36,894 bases of DNA from Sphingobium cyanobacteriorum (GCF_030580935.1 NZ_JAUQOM010000018.1:1-36894); one strand, 5' to 3'; counted from the first letter of the stretch, positions 1-7,811 are shown. The notes: generated from the letters alone by a model not told the origin. Program-made: numbers and translations.

Positions 1-1
1 C

Positions 2-123
2 ACGCTGTAGATCCCCACACCTCCCTGACTCGGCAGAAAGGCTTCAAGGTGGACGACTTTTACGCCGCCCGCAGCAGGACTATCCCGCCGCTACCGTGGT
101 CGAATATTGCTCCGCCGTTCTCA
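2..123. mobile_element. IS21-like element terminus, left copy of the inverted end repeat
   Basis: These 122 bases are the exact reverse complement of 36773-36894. The inner boundary is at 123, where the last element bases are CA (TG on the other strand), the dinucleotides that bound IS21-family elements. Reading inward there are three GGCGG-headed units followed by short ATATTCGACCAC-, ATAGTCC- and AAAAGTCGTCCAC-like motifs, which recalls the multiple terminal repeats of IS21-family ends. No transposase gene lies in the window, so the family call is an inference. The similar size of this block and a typical assembly k-mer suggests that both window ends ran into the same repeat. Confidence 0.5.
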
Positions 124-138
124 GGCCACCGGATAAAG

Positions 139-163
139 AGTCACTTGCATTATGCAAGTGACT
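139..163. promoter_or_regulatory. 25-bp perfect palindrome, likely operator for the GFA operon
   Basis: Two 12-base arms (AGTCACTTGCAT and its complement) surround a single central T. The palindrome ends 42 bases before the GFA start codon. A long palindrome without a loop fits a dimeric repressor site better than a terminator, since no T-run follows. No regulator gene lies beside it in the window; it may have been lost or displaced at the nearby IS boundary (position 123). Confidence 0.5.
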
Positions 164-205
164 ATGGAACTCTGCAAGCATCATGTATCGCTGGAGACTC
201 GAGTC

Positions 206-646
206 ATGACACATGCACTGGAAGGCGGCTGCCTATGCAGTTCTGTCCGTTATTCCGCCAAAGCCCAGCCTGTGATGGTCGGGCACTGTTATTGCGTCGA
301 CTGCCGCAAGAGCAGCGGCACGAGCCACTGCACCCATGCCGCCGTTCCAGACGCAAGCCTCTCGATGAGTGGCGAGTTAAGGTTCTACGAGCGCCCGGCC
401 GACAGCGGCAACCTGGTCAGCAGGGGGTTCTGCCCGGCTTGCGGCTCGGCAATCCTCTCGCGCAATTCGGGCATGCCAGGAATGACTTTCATACGCGTCT
501 CAAGCCTCGACGATCCCGAGGCGGTCGAACCGCAGATGACCGTCTATGCAGCTCGCGCCCCTTCATGGGCCGTGCTGGACCGCGCCAAGCCGGTCTTCGA
601 CATCATGCCCGAGGGCGGACCCGAAGCTGCGATGCCTGCGAGTTGA
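206..646 (+). CDS. GFA-family (Mss4-fold) zinc protein
   Basis: A 146-residue protein of the GFA family (named for glutathione-dependent formaldehyde-activating enzyme), a small zinc-binding fold whose members mostly have unknown substrates. The zinc-ligand pattern is intact: GGCLC near the N terminus, HCYCVDCRK in the first third and FCPACGS in the middle. An in-frame extension to 152 exists, but ATG 206 begins the conserved MTHALEGGCLC block and has a GGAG about nine bases upstream. The stop is followed after three bases by the TfoX-domain gene, so the two are cotranscribed. A 25-bp palindrome lies just upstream. The true biochemical role is unknown; formaldehyde activation should not be assumed from the family name. 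Confidence 0.85.
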   Translation: MTHALEGGCLCSSVRYSAKAQPVMVGHCYCVDCRKSSGTSHCTHAAVPDASLSMSGELRFYERPADSGNLVSRGFCPACGSAILSRNSGMPGMTFIRVSSLDDPEAVEPQMTVYAARAPSWAVLDRAKPVFDIMPEGGPEAAMPAS

Positions 647-649
647 ACC

Positions 650-988
650 ATGGCCTATGACGAAGAATTGGCTAGGCGCATGCGGTTGGCTGTGCCCGAC
701 GCTCTCGCCATTACCGAGAAGCGGATGATGGGCGGCGTGTGCTTCTTCCTCAACGGCAACATGATCGGCGGCGCCGATCAATCGAAGGAGGGCGAACGCA
801 GGCTGATGTTCCGTGTCGGTAAAGCGAACGAGGCTGCAGCGAAATTGCCGGGCGGATTGCCGATGTTCCTGGGCGAACGGCCAATGCCGGGCTTCTACTT
901 CGTCGATGCCGACCAATGCGACGACGCCTTGCTTGGGCAATGGCTGGCTGTCGCATTGGACCATGCCGGAAGCTTTCCGCCAAAATGA
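650..988 (+). CDS. TfoX N-terminal domain protein
   Basis: A 112-residue protein that matches the stand-alone TfoX/Sxy N-terminal domain: it opens with MAYDEELARRMR and has the typical TEKRMMGGVCFFLNGNM stretch about 25-40 residues in. The C-terminal TfoX domain is absent, so it is a single-domain member and not a competence regulator in the Haemophilus sense. It starts three bases after the GFA gene ends, and its stop overlaps the ATG of the DUF2461 gene. Translational coupling of the three genes is therefore likely. Function of the single-domain form is unknown. Confidence 0.82.
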   Translation: MAYDEELARRMRLAVPDALAITEKRMMGGVCFFLNGNMIGGADQSKEGERRLMFRVGKANEAAAKLPGGLPMFLGERPMPGFYFVDADQCDDALLGQWLAVALDHAGSFPPK

Positions 989-1638
989 GCTGGCTGTCGG
1001 CAGAAACGGTGCATTTCCTCGCCGATCTGCGCGCGAACAACGATCGCGACTGGTTCGCGCGACACAAGAACCAGTACGAGCTAAGCCTGAAACAACCGGG
1101 CGAAGCTTTTGCTGCAGCAATGGCGAACGAGCTGGCATCCCGGCGAGGCACTCCGCACGACTATCGGATTTTCCGCATCCATCGCGATGTCCGCTTTTCG
1201 AGGGACAAGGCCCCGTTCAATGCACATCTCCACATCAGCTTTTCCAGCGCCGGTGGATGCAAGGATGGTGCGCCGGTCTGGATGTTCGGTCTCGATCATG
1301 ATGGTCTGACCCTGGGCGCAGGCATCTTCGCATTTTCCGCGCATCAACTTGAGCGGTGGCGAGACCTGTGCGCTGCTCCGGCCGGGGAACGGATGATTGC
1401 AAAGCTGGGCACGATCGCCCGCGACGGCATTCGCCTGTCCGAACCCGAGCTTAAGCGCGTTCCTGCACCCTACCCGGCAGATCACCCACGCGGTGCTGAA
1501 CTACGCCGCAAGGGGCTAACGGCCTGGATCGACAGGCTCGATCCATCGCTGGCGTTTGGCCCGGAAGGTGCCGCCCGCTGCGTCAAGTCGATTTCAGAAT
1601 TGCAGGTGGTGTTCGAAACACTCACGGCGCTCGGTTAG
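985..1638 (+). CDS. DUF2461 (TIGR02453-type) family protein
   Basis: A 217-residue protein. It has the opening typical of this family, with FLADLRANNDRDWF followed by the YRIFRIHRDVRFSRDKAPF block around residues 60-80. ATG 985 was chosen because it overlaps the TfoX stop codon (ATGA) and begins the family-typical sequence; the longer open frame upstream lies over the TfoX gene. The family is common in bacteria and has no established biochemical role. It is the last gene of the GFA-TfoX-DUF2461 operon; 50 bases later the bufferin promoter begins. Confidence 0.85.
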   Translation: MSWLSAETVHFLADLRANNDRDWFARHKNQYELSLKQPGEAFAAAMANELASRRGTPHDYRIFRIHRDVRFSRDKAPFNAHLHISFSSAGGCKDGAPVWMFGLDHDGLTLGAGIFAFSAHQLERWRDLCAAPAGERMIAKLGTIARDGIRLSEPELKRVPAPYPADHPRGAELRRKGLTAWIDRLDPSLAFGPEGAARCVKSISELQVVFETLTALG

Positions 1639-1688
1639 TCTCTCGCCGCGCACCCGCCAGTCTTGCGGAATGATTTTTCCGCCGGGGT

Positions 1689-1714
1689 GTAACCAGGAGC
1701 ACGCACGGTCCGAA
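1689..1714 (+). promoter_or_regulatory. Sigma-F-type promoter of the bufferin operon
   Basis: Exact GTAACC (1689-1694), 16-base spacer, CGAA (1711-1714). From memory this is the motif reported for Caulobacter sigma-F targets. It lies 51 bases upstream of the first bufA ATG. The tenth base after CGAA is G 1724, the first base of an in-frame GTG codon. The operon encodes a SigF/NrsF pair, so autoregulation is expected. Confidence 0.85.
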
Positions 1715-1765
1715 TAGCGGATTGTGAGGCGTGATTGCCTCCCAATCGAACGAAAAGGACCAATC

Positions 1766-2065
1766 ATGAGTTCCACCATCAAAATCACCGCACTTGCTGC
1801 CTCGCTTGCTACCGCCGCGCTTCTCGCGTCGGCTCCCTCGCAGGCGGCGGGTGACCAGGCCGGCGCGAAAGAGAAGTGCTACGGCGTCGCGCTCAAGGGC
1901 CACAACGACTGCAAGGCCGGTCCTGGCACCAGCTGCGCGGGCACCGCGTCTGCCGACTATCAGGGCAACGCATGGAAGCTCGTTCCCGCAGGCACCTGCG
2001 TGACCCAAGGCGGCACGCTTGAAGCCCATGCCGGCAATGCCAGGCCGGTGCCGCATCGCGGCTAA
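1766..2065 (+). CDS. bufA: Bufferin precursor, DUF2282 family, exported form
   Basis: A 99-residue DUF2282 peptide precursor. The N terminus (residues 1-28) is a Sec signal peptide ending near SQAAG, so the mature product is periplasmic. Four cysteines remain at 38, 49, 57 and 78, in KEKCYG, NDCKAGPGTSC and GTCVT contexts, the hallmark of the family. In characterised bufferins some of these cysteines are converted by the BufB/BufC pair to thiooxazole heterocycles that help sequester copper; the modification here is inferred from the adjacent bufB and bufC. ATG 1766 has an AAGGA ribosome site. A GTG at 1724 is also in frame, at the predicted transcription start, and would add 14 residues. The next gene is a paralogue. 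Confidence 0.9.
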   Translation: MSSTIKITALAASLATAALLASAPSQAAGDQAGAKEKCYGVALKGHNDCKAGPGTSCAGTASADYQGNAWKLVPAGTCVTQGGTLEAHAGNARPVPHRG

Positions 2066-2114
2066 ACCGGGCGATCTATTCTGACCATCCCTTGAGCATC
2101 GGAGCACGTGAGCC

Positions 2115-2453
2115 ATGATGAATTCAGCAAATCCGGTTTCCGGTCTCGCCATGGCGCTCGCCGGTGCTGCGATGCTGGCAGCTTGCGGGCCGACAAAGAC
2201 CTCGGGCAATCCATCCGAAGCCGCAGCAACTCCCGCGGCGGCCAAGGTTGCAGAGCGCGAGAAGTGTTTCGGCGTGGCCCTGAAGGGGCACAATGACTGC
2301 AAGGCTGGTCCCGGAACAACCTGCGCGGGCACCGCAAAGGTCGATTATCAGGGCAACTCCTGGAAATTTGTCGATGCGGATACCTGCGTAAAGCAGGGCG
2401 GTACGCTTGAGGCACATTCCGAGAATACCCCTCCCGTCGCCCAGAAGGGCTGA
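2115..2453 (+). CDS. bufA: Second bufferin precursor, DUF2282 family, with lipobox
   Basis: A 112-residue paralogue of the preceding peptide. The core from residue 50 on is nearly the same, with cysteines at 51, 62, 70 and 91 in the same spacing. It differs at the N terminus: instead of an ordinary signal cleavage site it has MLAACG with Cys24 in a good lipobox, followed by a flexible Ala/Pro/Thr-rich linker. I infer a membrane-anchored form of the same metal-binding peptide. The n-region lacks any lysine or arginine, which is unusual for a signal peptide. It lies 49 bases after the first bufA and 32 bases before bufB. Confidence 0.88.
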   Translation: MMNSANPVSGLAMALAGAAMLAACGPTKTSGNPSEAAATPAAAKVAEREKCFGVALKGHNDCKAGPGTTCAGTAKVDYQGNSWKFVDADTCVKQGGTLEAHSENTPPVAQKG

Positions 2454-2485
2454 AGCCTTTCGGGTCGCACCGGAAGCTGGCTGAC

Positions 2486-3397
2486 ATGAAACACCTGACC
2501 AAACTGCCCCCCTTGGCGGGAATTGGACTGAAGCCGGAGCATTACAGCTCCGTGCTCCAGTCCGTGTCAGCCAGCACTTCCGCTGAAGGCATGAATCCTG
2601 GCGACGCTCCGGGCTGGTTAGAGGTTCATCCGCAAAATTATTATGGCGCTGGCGGGCCGCCACATCGCTGGCTCTCGGCGATCGCGCAGCATCGTCCCTT
2701 GAGCTTTCATTCGGTCGGATTGTCGCTTGGCAGCGCCGCGGGCTGTGACCTTGAGGATCTGGAGCAATTGGCGGCGCTGTGTGAACGGTATGAACCGGCG
2801 ATGGTTTCCGATCACCTGAGCTGGAGCGGCAGCGCCAGCAATCGTTACCCCGATCTCCTGCCGGTGCCTTACACCGACGAAGCACTGGGGCATTTCGTGA
2901 CCCAGATCGCGGTGGTTCAGGATCGTCTGAAACGGCGCATCCTGATTGAGAATCCTTCACGCTACCTCGCCTTCGCGCGCGACGACATGGACGAAGTCGA
3001 TTTCCTGCACCTGCTCTGCGAATTGAGCGGTTGTGGCATTCTGCTCGACATCAACAATATCGAGGTCTCCGCGACCAACCTGGGGTTTGACCCGCTCGGT
3101 ATGATCGATGCAATCGATCCGGGCCTGGTCGGGGAAGTCCACCTCGCCGGTCATGCGCGCGAGGAGCACCCCGATGGCCCGCTCCTGATTGATGATCACG
3201 GCTCTGCCGTCTCCGATCTCACCTGGGCCTTGTTCGCCCGCTTCGTGACCCGCGCAGGCCGCCTACCGGTGCTGATCGAATGGGATACCGACGTCCCGGA
3301 CTATGGCGTGCTGATGGGTGAAGCGCACAAGGCGGGGGCGATCATGCGCGAGCAGGACGCACTGTGCACGTGGGAGCTGGCTCATGCTCATGCTTGA
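2486..3397 (+). CDS. bufB: BufB, DUF692 multinuclear iron oxidase (MNIO)
   Basis: A 303-residue DUF692 protein of the TIM-barrel MbnB/BufB/HvfB type. These enzymes use a di- or tri-iron centre and oxygen to turn peptide cysteines into heterocycles. Recognisable blocks in order are GIGLKPEHY, LEVHPQNYYG, FHSVGLSLGS, VSDHLSW, LIENPSRYL, DINNIEVSATN, EVHLAGHA, IDDHGSAV and LIEWDTDVP; the His, Asp, Glu and Asn residues in them include the iron ligands of the family. It is encoded directly after the two bufA peptides and overlaps bufC by 14 bases, so precursor, enzyme and partner are coupled. A possible additional substrate set is encoded at 27075-27692 under the same promoter type. Confidence 0.93.
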   Translation: MKHLTKLPPLAGIGLKPEHYSSVLQSVSASTSAEGMNPGDAPGWLEVHPQNYYGAGGPPHRWLSAIAQHRPLSFHSVGLSLGSAAGCDLEDLEQLAALCERYEPAMVSDHLSWSGSASNRYPDLLPVPYTDEALGHFVTQIAVVQDRLKRRILIENPSRYLAFARDDMDEVDFLHLLCELSGCGILLDINNIEVSATNLGFDPLGMIDAIDPGLVGEVHLAGHAREEHPDGPLLIDDHGSAVSDLTWALFARFVTRAGRLPVLIEWDTDVPDYGVLMGEAHKAGAIMREQDALCTWELAHAHA

Positions 3398-4142
3398 AGC
3401 GGCGCAGACCGCCATGATGCAGGCGCTCGAATTTGGTCCGGGCGAACTTCCCGATGGGCTGTTTGCTGGAACGCGCGCGCGCGCACTGACCGGCATGAAG
3501 GTCCATGCCAACACGATTTCACATGCCCGGCTGGTCGCGCTGGAGGATACCTTTCCGCGCACCCGGGCACTGCTTGGTCACGAGCGGTTCAATGAACACT
3601 CCCGGCGGTTTGCTGCCTTGCCGGGAGTGACCGCCCGCACGCTCGCCCATATCGGGACAAGTTTCCCTGGCTTTCTCCGTGAGATCGGCGAGACGTGCGC
3701 GGCGGTCGATCTTGCCGAGTTCGAATGGCTATGGCTTGAGGCCTATCACGCGGCCGAAGGACAAGCGCTGCGCCTTGCCGCCCTGGCCGGGATCGACGAG
3801 AATGCCCTGCTCGATCTCACGATTGCGCAGCATCCGGCGGCAAGGATTATCCAGGCCGACCGCGCCGTACACCGGTTAATCGGCGAGGAAGTGCCAGGCC
3901 TTGCCGATGCCGACGCCATCCTGATCGCTCGGCCCGAAGCCGAAGTCCTCGTTTCGGCTGCGACATCTGTAATGGCAAAAGTGTTCACCGCGCTCGAATT
4001 TCCCGAAAGCATCGGTAACCTTTTCGCGAGCTCGTGCGAACCTGACTGTAAGGATCAAGTGCCTCCCGACGACTACATGCCTGCGCTGATTGCGCTGCTC
4101 GAGGCGGGTGCCCTGATCCAGCTTGAACAACAGGTGGGATGA
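3384..4142 (+). CDS. bufC: BufC, DUF2063 partner protein of BufB
   Basis: A 252-residue DUF2063-family protein. It corresponds to MbnC/BufC/HvfC, the partner that forms a complex with the MNIO enzyme and helps present the peptide substrate. The N-terminal DUF2063 helical domain covers about the first 95 residues (LPDGLFAGTRARALTGMKVH... and FPRTRALLGHERF). The rest is a second, less conserved domain. ATG 3384 was chosen because it has a GGGAG eight bases upstream and overlaps the end of bufB; ATG 3390 is an alternative. The stop codon is directly followed by the doxX ATG. A sigma-F-type promoter lies within its last 130 bases. Confidence 0.9.
   Translation: MLMLEAAQTAMMQALEFGPGELPDGLFAGTRARALTGMKVHANTISHARLVALEDTFPRTRALLGHERFNEHSRRFAALPGVTARTLAHIGTSFPGFLREIGETCAAVDLAEFEWLWLEAYHAAEGQALRLAALAGIDENALLDLTIAQHPAARIIQADRAVHRLIGEEVPGLADADAILIARPEAEVLVSAATSVMAKVFTALEFPESIGNLFASSCEPDCKDQVPPDDYMPALIALLEAGALIQLEQQVG
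4015..4040 (+). promoter_or_regulatory. Intragenic sigma-F-type promoter inside bufC
   Basis: Exact GTAACC (4015-4020), 16 bases, CGAA (4037-4040), in the sense direction within bufC and 102 bases before the doxX ATG. It would give a second transcript of doxX-sigF-nrsF. A base that could serve as transcription start (A) is the tenth after CGAA. Because it is inside a coding sequence it could be chance, but the same ten fixed bases recur six more times in the window. Confidence 0.6.
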
Positions 4143-4601
4143 ATGACGCGGATTCTTTCTCTTTACGACCGGGCTGTTGCCCTAGTCGCGACAAAGCTGC
4201 CCGAGGGCTTGATGCTGCTGTTCATGCGCGTCGTCCTCGCCGGCATCTTCTGGCGCTCCGGGCAAACCAAGATCGCCGAAGGCACCTGGTTCACGATCAG
4301 CGATAATGCCTATGCGCTGTTCGAAACCGAATACAGCGGCGTTCCGCTTCCCAGCCATCTCGCTGCGGTTATGGCAGCAACGTCCGAACACCTCTTCCCG
4401 GTCTTGCTGGTGTTCGGCCTGTTCACGCGGGGCGCGGCGCTGGCGCTGCTGGGCATGACCATGGTCATCCAGATCTTCGTCTATCCCGACGCCTTCTGGA
4501 CCGAGCATTCGCTCTGGATCGCCATGCAACTCGCACTGATCGTGCGCGGCGCCGGACTGTTCTCGCTCGATGCGCTGCTTTCGAAGTCCCGCAGGGCATG
4601 A
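4143..4601 (+). CDS. DoxX-family membrane protein
   Basis: A 152-residue DoxX-family protein with four hydrophobic segments (about residues 22-38, 65-82, 90-112 and 120-140). Conserved features include the RVVLAGIFWRSGQTKI stretch and SEHLFPVLLVFGLFTR. DoxX proteins recur in bufferin and HvfABCD-type gene clusters, where their role is unresolved; in other contexts DoxX-like proteins take part in quinone or thiol redox at the membrane. The start abuts the bufC stop, and its stop overlaps the sigF ATG (ATGA), so it is part of the same coupled operon and probably also read from the intragenic promoter at 4015. Confidence 0.85.
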   Translation: MTRILSLYDRAVALVATKLPEGLMLLFMRVVLAGIFWRSGQTKIAEGTWFTISDNAYALFETEYSGVPLPSHLAAVMAATSEHLFPVLLVFGLFTRGAALALLGMTMVIQIFVYPDAFWTEHSLWIAMQLALIVRGAGLFSLDALLSKSRRA

Positions 4602-5122
4602 GAGCAGACGAGCCTTCATTGGCCCGCCTCATGGCGATGGCCCAGCGGGGTGATCGGCAGGCCTACACGACGCTGCTCACCGAATGCCAGCGCTGGCTCA
4701 AATCCTATTTCGGACGCCGGGTCGCCCCATGCCATCTGGACGACCTGGTCCAGGAAACCCTGATGGCACTGCACCACAAGCTCGCGACCTGGGATTCGTC
4801 ACGCGCCTTTCTGCCCTGGCTCGCGGCAATCGCGCGTTACCGGTGGGTAGACAGTTTGCGCCGGATCTACAGGGCAGCAGAGTCGGAACTTGTAGAAGAA
4901 ATCGCCGGATTTGACGAAGAGCCAGCCATCGCGGCCCGAATTAGCCTGGAACGACTCTTCGCCCAGTTGCCCGACGCTCAGGCGCAGGCAATCGAACTGG
5001 TCAAGATCGAAGGACTGTCGGTTGCAGAAGCCGCCAGAGCCTGTGGTCAGACCGAAAGCCTGATAAAGGTCAACATTCACCGGGGGCTGAAGAAGCTCAC
5101 CGCGATGATCGAGAAAGCTTGA
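4598..5122 (+). CDS. sigF: ECF sigma factor, SigF-like
   Basis: A 174-residue ECF sigma factor with region 2 (about residues 22-85, including DDLVQETLMALHHKLATWD and FLPWLAAIARYRWVD) and region 4 (about 110-165, QAIELVKIEGLSVAEAA and SLIKVNIHRGLKKL). It starts four bases before the doxX stop and is followed by a DUF1109 (NrsF) anti-sigma, the arrangement of Caulobacter sigF-nrsF. The seven copies of GTAACC-N16-CGAA in this window, one at the head of its own operon, make it the likely controller of the whole regulon. In Caulobacter SigF responds to heavy metals such as copper, cadmium and chromate. Confidence 0.9.
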   Translation: MRADEPSLARLMAMAQRGDRQAYTTLLTECQRWLKSYFGRRVAPCHLDDLVQETLMALHHKLATWDSSRAFLPWLAAIARYRWVDSLRRIYRAAESELVEEIAGFDEEPAIAARISLERLFAQLPDAQAQAIELVKIEGLSVAEAARACGQTESLIKVNIHRGLKKLTAMIEKA

Positions 5123-5127
5123 AGCAG

Positions 5128-5772
5128 ATGTCCCGTGATACAAATTCCCTGATCGCCGATCTGGTCGGCAGTCTCGAGCCGGTGAGGCCGCTGCGCCTGT
5201 CGAGCGGTCTTGGCTTCGCCCTTGCCGGTCTTGGCGTGACACTATCGGTTGTGACATTGCTGTTCGGCATTCGCCCTGACGTAATGGTAGGCAGCTTTGA
5301 CCCGGTGTTCGTGCTGGCTACCGGACTGTTCCTGCTGCTCGGTCTGGCATCGTCGGTTACGGTCATTGTCATGAGCCGGCCCAGCGTCGGCAGCGACCAT
5401 AGTGGCTGGCTGTGGGCTGCGGCCATGACTGCGCTGCTCCCGCTCACCGCCGTTATTATCGGAATGGGCCGCGGGAGCAGTGCATTCTCATCGACCGCTG
5501 CCGGACATGGCCTCGACTGCATGCTGGCGGGAAGCGTGCTCGGATCGCTGACCTTTGCGGTGCTGGTCTGGTGGCTGCGCCGGGGCGCACCAACGTCTCC
5601 GCAGCGGGCTGGCCTGCTTACCGGCGTGGCCGCCGGCAGCTTCGGGATCTTCGCTTTCTCATTTCACTGCGCCTACAGTGACATCGTCCATATCGGCGTG
5701 TGGCACAGCCTCGTCGTGGTAGTCGGCGGTGTTCTTGGCAGGATCGTTGTCCCGCGCCTTATCCGCTGGTGA
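5128..5772 (+). CDS. nrsF: NrsF, DUF1109 membrane anti-sigma factor
   Basis: A 214-residue DUF1109 protein with six hydrophobic segments. It is expected to hold SigF at the inner membrane and release it under metal stress. With the start at ATG 5128, the only two cysteines are Cys131 (GLDCMLAG) and Cys181 (FSFHCAYSD). As I recall, these are the same positions as the two conserved cysteines required for release in Caulobacter NrsF, which supports this start over the TTG at 5119 that overlaps the sigF stop. A His follows Cys181 closely (HIGVWH), a possible metal-sensing cluster. It is the last gene of the operon and converges on a DUF1499 gene. Confidence 0.88.
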   Translation: MSRDTNSLIADLVGSLEPVRPLRLSSGLGFALAGLGVTLSVVTLLFGIRPDVMVGSFDPVFVLATGLFLLLGLASSVTVIVMSRPSVGSDHSGWLWAAAMTALLPLTAVIIGMGRGSSAFSSTAAGHGLDCMLAGSVLGSLTFAVLVWWLRRGAPTSPQRAGLLTGVAAGSFGIFAFSFHCAYSDIVHIGVWHSLVVVVGGVLGRIVVPRLIRW

Positions 5773-5795
5773 ACCGCGAAGCGGCACCTATCAGG

Positions 5796-6533
5796 TCAGG
5801 CAGCGGCCAATGCTTTGAGAAAACTGCGGATACGGCGGGCGTTCACACCAAGATCGCCCACGCCGACCCTGCTGACCGAGCGCATATCGACCACGCTGCC
5901 CTTACCGTCCGGTGCTGCCGAAATACGGATCACCACGTCGTCGTGAAACCGGATGTAGGAGACACTCGCGGTCGCCTCGATGTGCCCGCGGACAGGATCG
6001 GACACGGCAATCGCCCACCCCATGTCCCGCGCGATCCGAGTCGCATCGGCGGTTACAGCCGCCACCGGCTTGGCGATCGTCAGTGGCTTCAGGTCTCCAT
6101 AGGCCGCGCGGTGAACGCTGCGCCAGTTTTCGAGCGTGCCGACGCCGGTCAGATTATCGCTGCGGAGCGTCAGCACCTCGAATTGCGGCGGATTGGCGAG
6201 ATCGGTCGTAATGTCATGGATCGCAGGCGCCTTACCGGCGGCGAGCGGACGGGACACGAGGAACCCGACGAAGATCAGCGACAGGACAAGGCCGATCAAC
6301 GCGGACCGGCGGCCCCGCCAAGTCTGTCTGCGCCCCACGACAAGCGCAATCGCACCCGCGAGAAGACCGAGCAGGGCAATCGCACCGCCGCCGAGCAGCG
6401 CCGAAAATCCGGCAAGCTTGCCGACCAGGTCGTAGCGCGCCAGCGAAAGACCGGCGAAGGCAAACGCGATTGCGCCAATGCCGAGGCCAATCGACAGTTT
6501 GCTCAGTCGCTCGGCCCATATGCTCCTGGTCAT
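5796..6533 (-). CDS. DUF1499 domain membrane protein
   Basis: A 245-residue protein with three hydrophobic segments in the first 100 residues (about 14-35, 43-66 and 80-100), then a DUF1499 domain to the end, seen in NWRSVHRAAYGDLKPL, SVSYIRFHDDVVIRI and DMRSVSRVGVGDLGVNARRI. The C-terminal domain should face the periplasm. I chose ATG 6533, which has GGAG nine bases upstream; ATG 6551 is in frame and possible. It is transcribed toward nrsF, with a 23-base gap holding a small CCGC/GCGG hairpin that may terminate both. Function of DUF1499 is unknown. It is divergent from the FAD oxidoreductase gene. Confidence 0.82.
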   Translation of the reverse strand: MTRSIWAERLSKLSIGLGIGAIAFAFAGLSLARYDLVGKLAGFSALLGGGAIALLGLLAGAIALVVGRRQTWRGRRSALIGLVLSLIFVGFLVSRPLAAGKAPAIHDITTDLANPPQFEVLTLRSDNLTGVGTLENWRSVHRAAYGDLKPLTIAKPVAAVTADATRIARDMGWAIAVSDPVRGHIEATASVSYIRFHDDVVIRISAAPDGKGSVVDMRSVSRVGVGDLGVNARRIRSFLKALAAA

Positions 6534-6659
6534 CGTCGGTCGCTCCGTCATTGGGTGGGCCAAGTCAGCAGGATTGCCATACGGGGTCAATCGCTGCGTC
6601 AGAATGTAAGAAGCTCCACCTCCGCGCGACAAATGGCAATTCGTGATAGGCGGGCCAAC

Positions 6660-7811
6660 ATGACGACGAGCAGACGTGTTATTCTTGCCGGCGGCGGCCA
6701 TGCCCATCTTGCCGTACTCGCGGACTGGGCGAGAAAGCCGTTGCCGGACGCCGAATGCTGGCTTGTCACTACAGCGCAGCATACGGCTTACTCGGGCATG
6801 CTCCCGGGCTGGATGGTGGGGTATTATCGGGCGCACGAGCTTCTCATTGACCTCAAGCCGCTTGCCGAAAAGGCAGGCGCGAAGCTGGTGTTAGCCGATG
6901 TTGTCGGGCTCAATGCCGCCGCCCGAACGATTACGCTCTCAACGGGAGAGCAAGTCCGGTACGACTTGCTATCGCTGGCCACGGGCGGGGAGACTGACAT
7001 ATCGTGCCTCGCCGCGCTTGGCGGCCGGTTGCTTGCCGCAAAACCGGTGGATGCGTTCATGGAACACTGGTCTGCGCTTCTCGACCGCGCGAGCCTGCTA
7101 ACGCCGATGCAGGTTGCCATCGTCGGCGGCGGTGCAGCTGGGGTCGAACTGGCGCTTGCAGCGAGCGCGGCACTGGGCCGACTCTACGGACACAGCCAGG
7201 TAACACTTGTCACGCCAAGCGAGCAATTCCTCGAAGGGCACCCCGCCGGGGTCCGGCGCAGGGCGCTGGCTGAATTGGAGAGGCGAGGGGTTGTCCTGCA
7301 TCTTGCCCAGGCGGCAGGCGAGGAAGCCGGCCTACTCCTTTCAAACGGCACCTTTATTCCTTGCGATGGCGTCATCGCCGCGACAGGCAGCCGCGCGCCG
7401 CAGTGGCTCGCGAGATCGGGCCTGGAGCTCAGCAACGATGGCTTTGTCGCCGTGGGCGGCGATCTGCGCAGCCCCTCCCATTCTGCAATTTTCGCAGCGG
7501 GCGACATCATTGCCCGAACCGATCGGCCGGTCGCACGCTCGGGCGTTCACGCAGTAAAAGCCGGACCGATCCTCGCCTCCAATCTGCGCGCAGCGCTCGG
7601 GGGCGGTGCGCTCAAGCAGTACATTCCGCGCAGCCGCACGCTCTATCTGCTCGCCACCGGTGATCAGCGCGCCATACTGTCCTGGGGACCGTTTTCGGCG
7701 ACCGGCCGGTTCGTCTGGCGCCTCAAGGACTGGATCGACCGGCACTTCGTCGCGAGCTACACCGAAAGGGCAAACGACGGACAACAAGAAACGGGAATTG
7801 GCTATGCCTGA
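6660..7811 (+). CDS. FAD-dependent pyridine nucleotide-disulfide oxidoreductase family protein
   Basis: A 383-residue flavoprotein. The FAD-binding GGGHAHLAVLADW motif is at residues 10-22, a second dinucleotide motif IVGGGAAGVELAL is near 155, and the FAD-closing AAGDI is near 280. It resembles NDH-2-like and TIGR03169 proteins, the type found fused N-terminally to selenophosphate synthase in some bacteria, including the GHAHL and YSGMLPG motifs. There is no redox-active CxxxxC pair, so it is not a disulfide reductase. ATG 6660 is the first codon consistent with the FAD fold; the longer frame upstream is an artefact lying over DUF1499. It overlaps the AhpD-like gene by eight bases, which suggests a functional pair. 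Electron acceptor unknown. Confidence 0.8.
   Translation: MTTSRRVILAGGGHAHLAVLADWARKPLPDAECWLVTTAQHTAYSGMLPGWMVGYYRAHELLIDLKPLAEKAGAKLVLADVVGLNAAARTITLSTGEQVRYDLLSLATGGETDISCLAALGGRLLAAKPVDAFMEHWSALLDRASLLTPMQVAIVGGGAAGVELALAASAALGRLYGHSQVTLVTPSEQFLEGHPAGVRRRALAELERRGVVLHLAQAAGEEAGLLLSNGTFIPCDGVIAATGSRAPQWLARSGLELSNDGFVAVGGDLRSPSHSAIFAAGDIIARTDRPVARSGVHAVKAGPILASNLRAALGGGALKQYIPRSRTLYLLATGDQRAILSWGPFSATGRFVWRLKDWIDRHFVASYTERANDGQQETGIGYA

Noticed and set aside
49..660. A 203-codon ORF from the left end through the GFA gene
   Set aside because: It runs from the IS-like end through the palindrome and over the GFA gene in another frame; its sequence has no recognisable domain.
5774..5784. Small CCGC/GCGG hairpin between the convergent nrsF and DUF1499 genes as a firm terminator
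   Set aside because: Only four base pairs in the stem and no T-run; mentioned only as a possibility.
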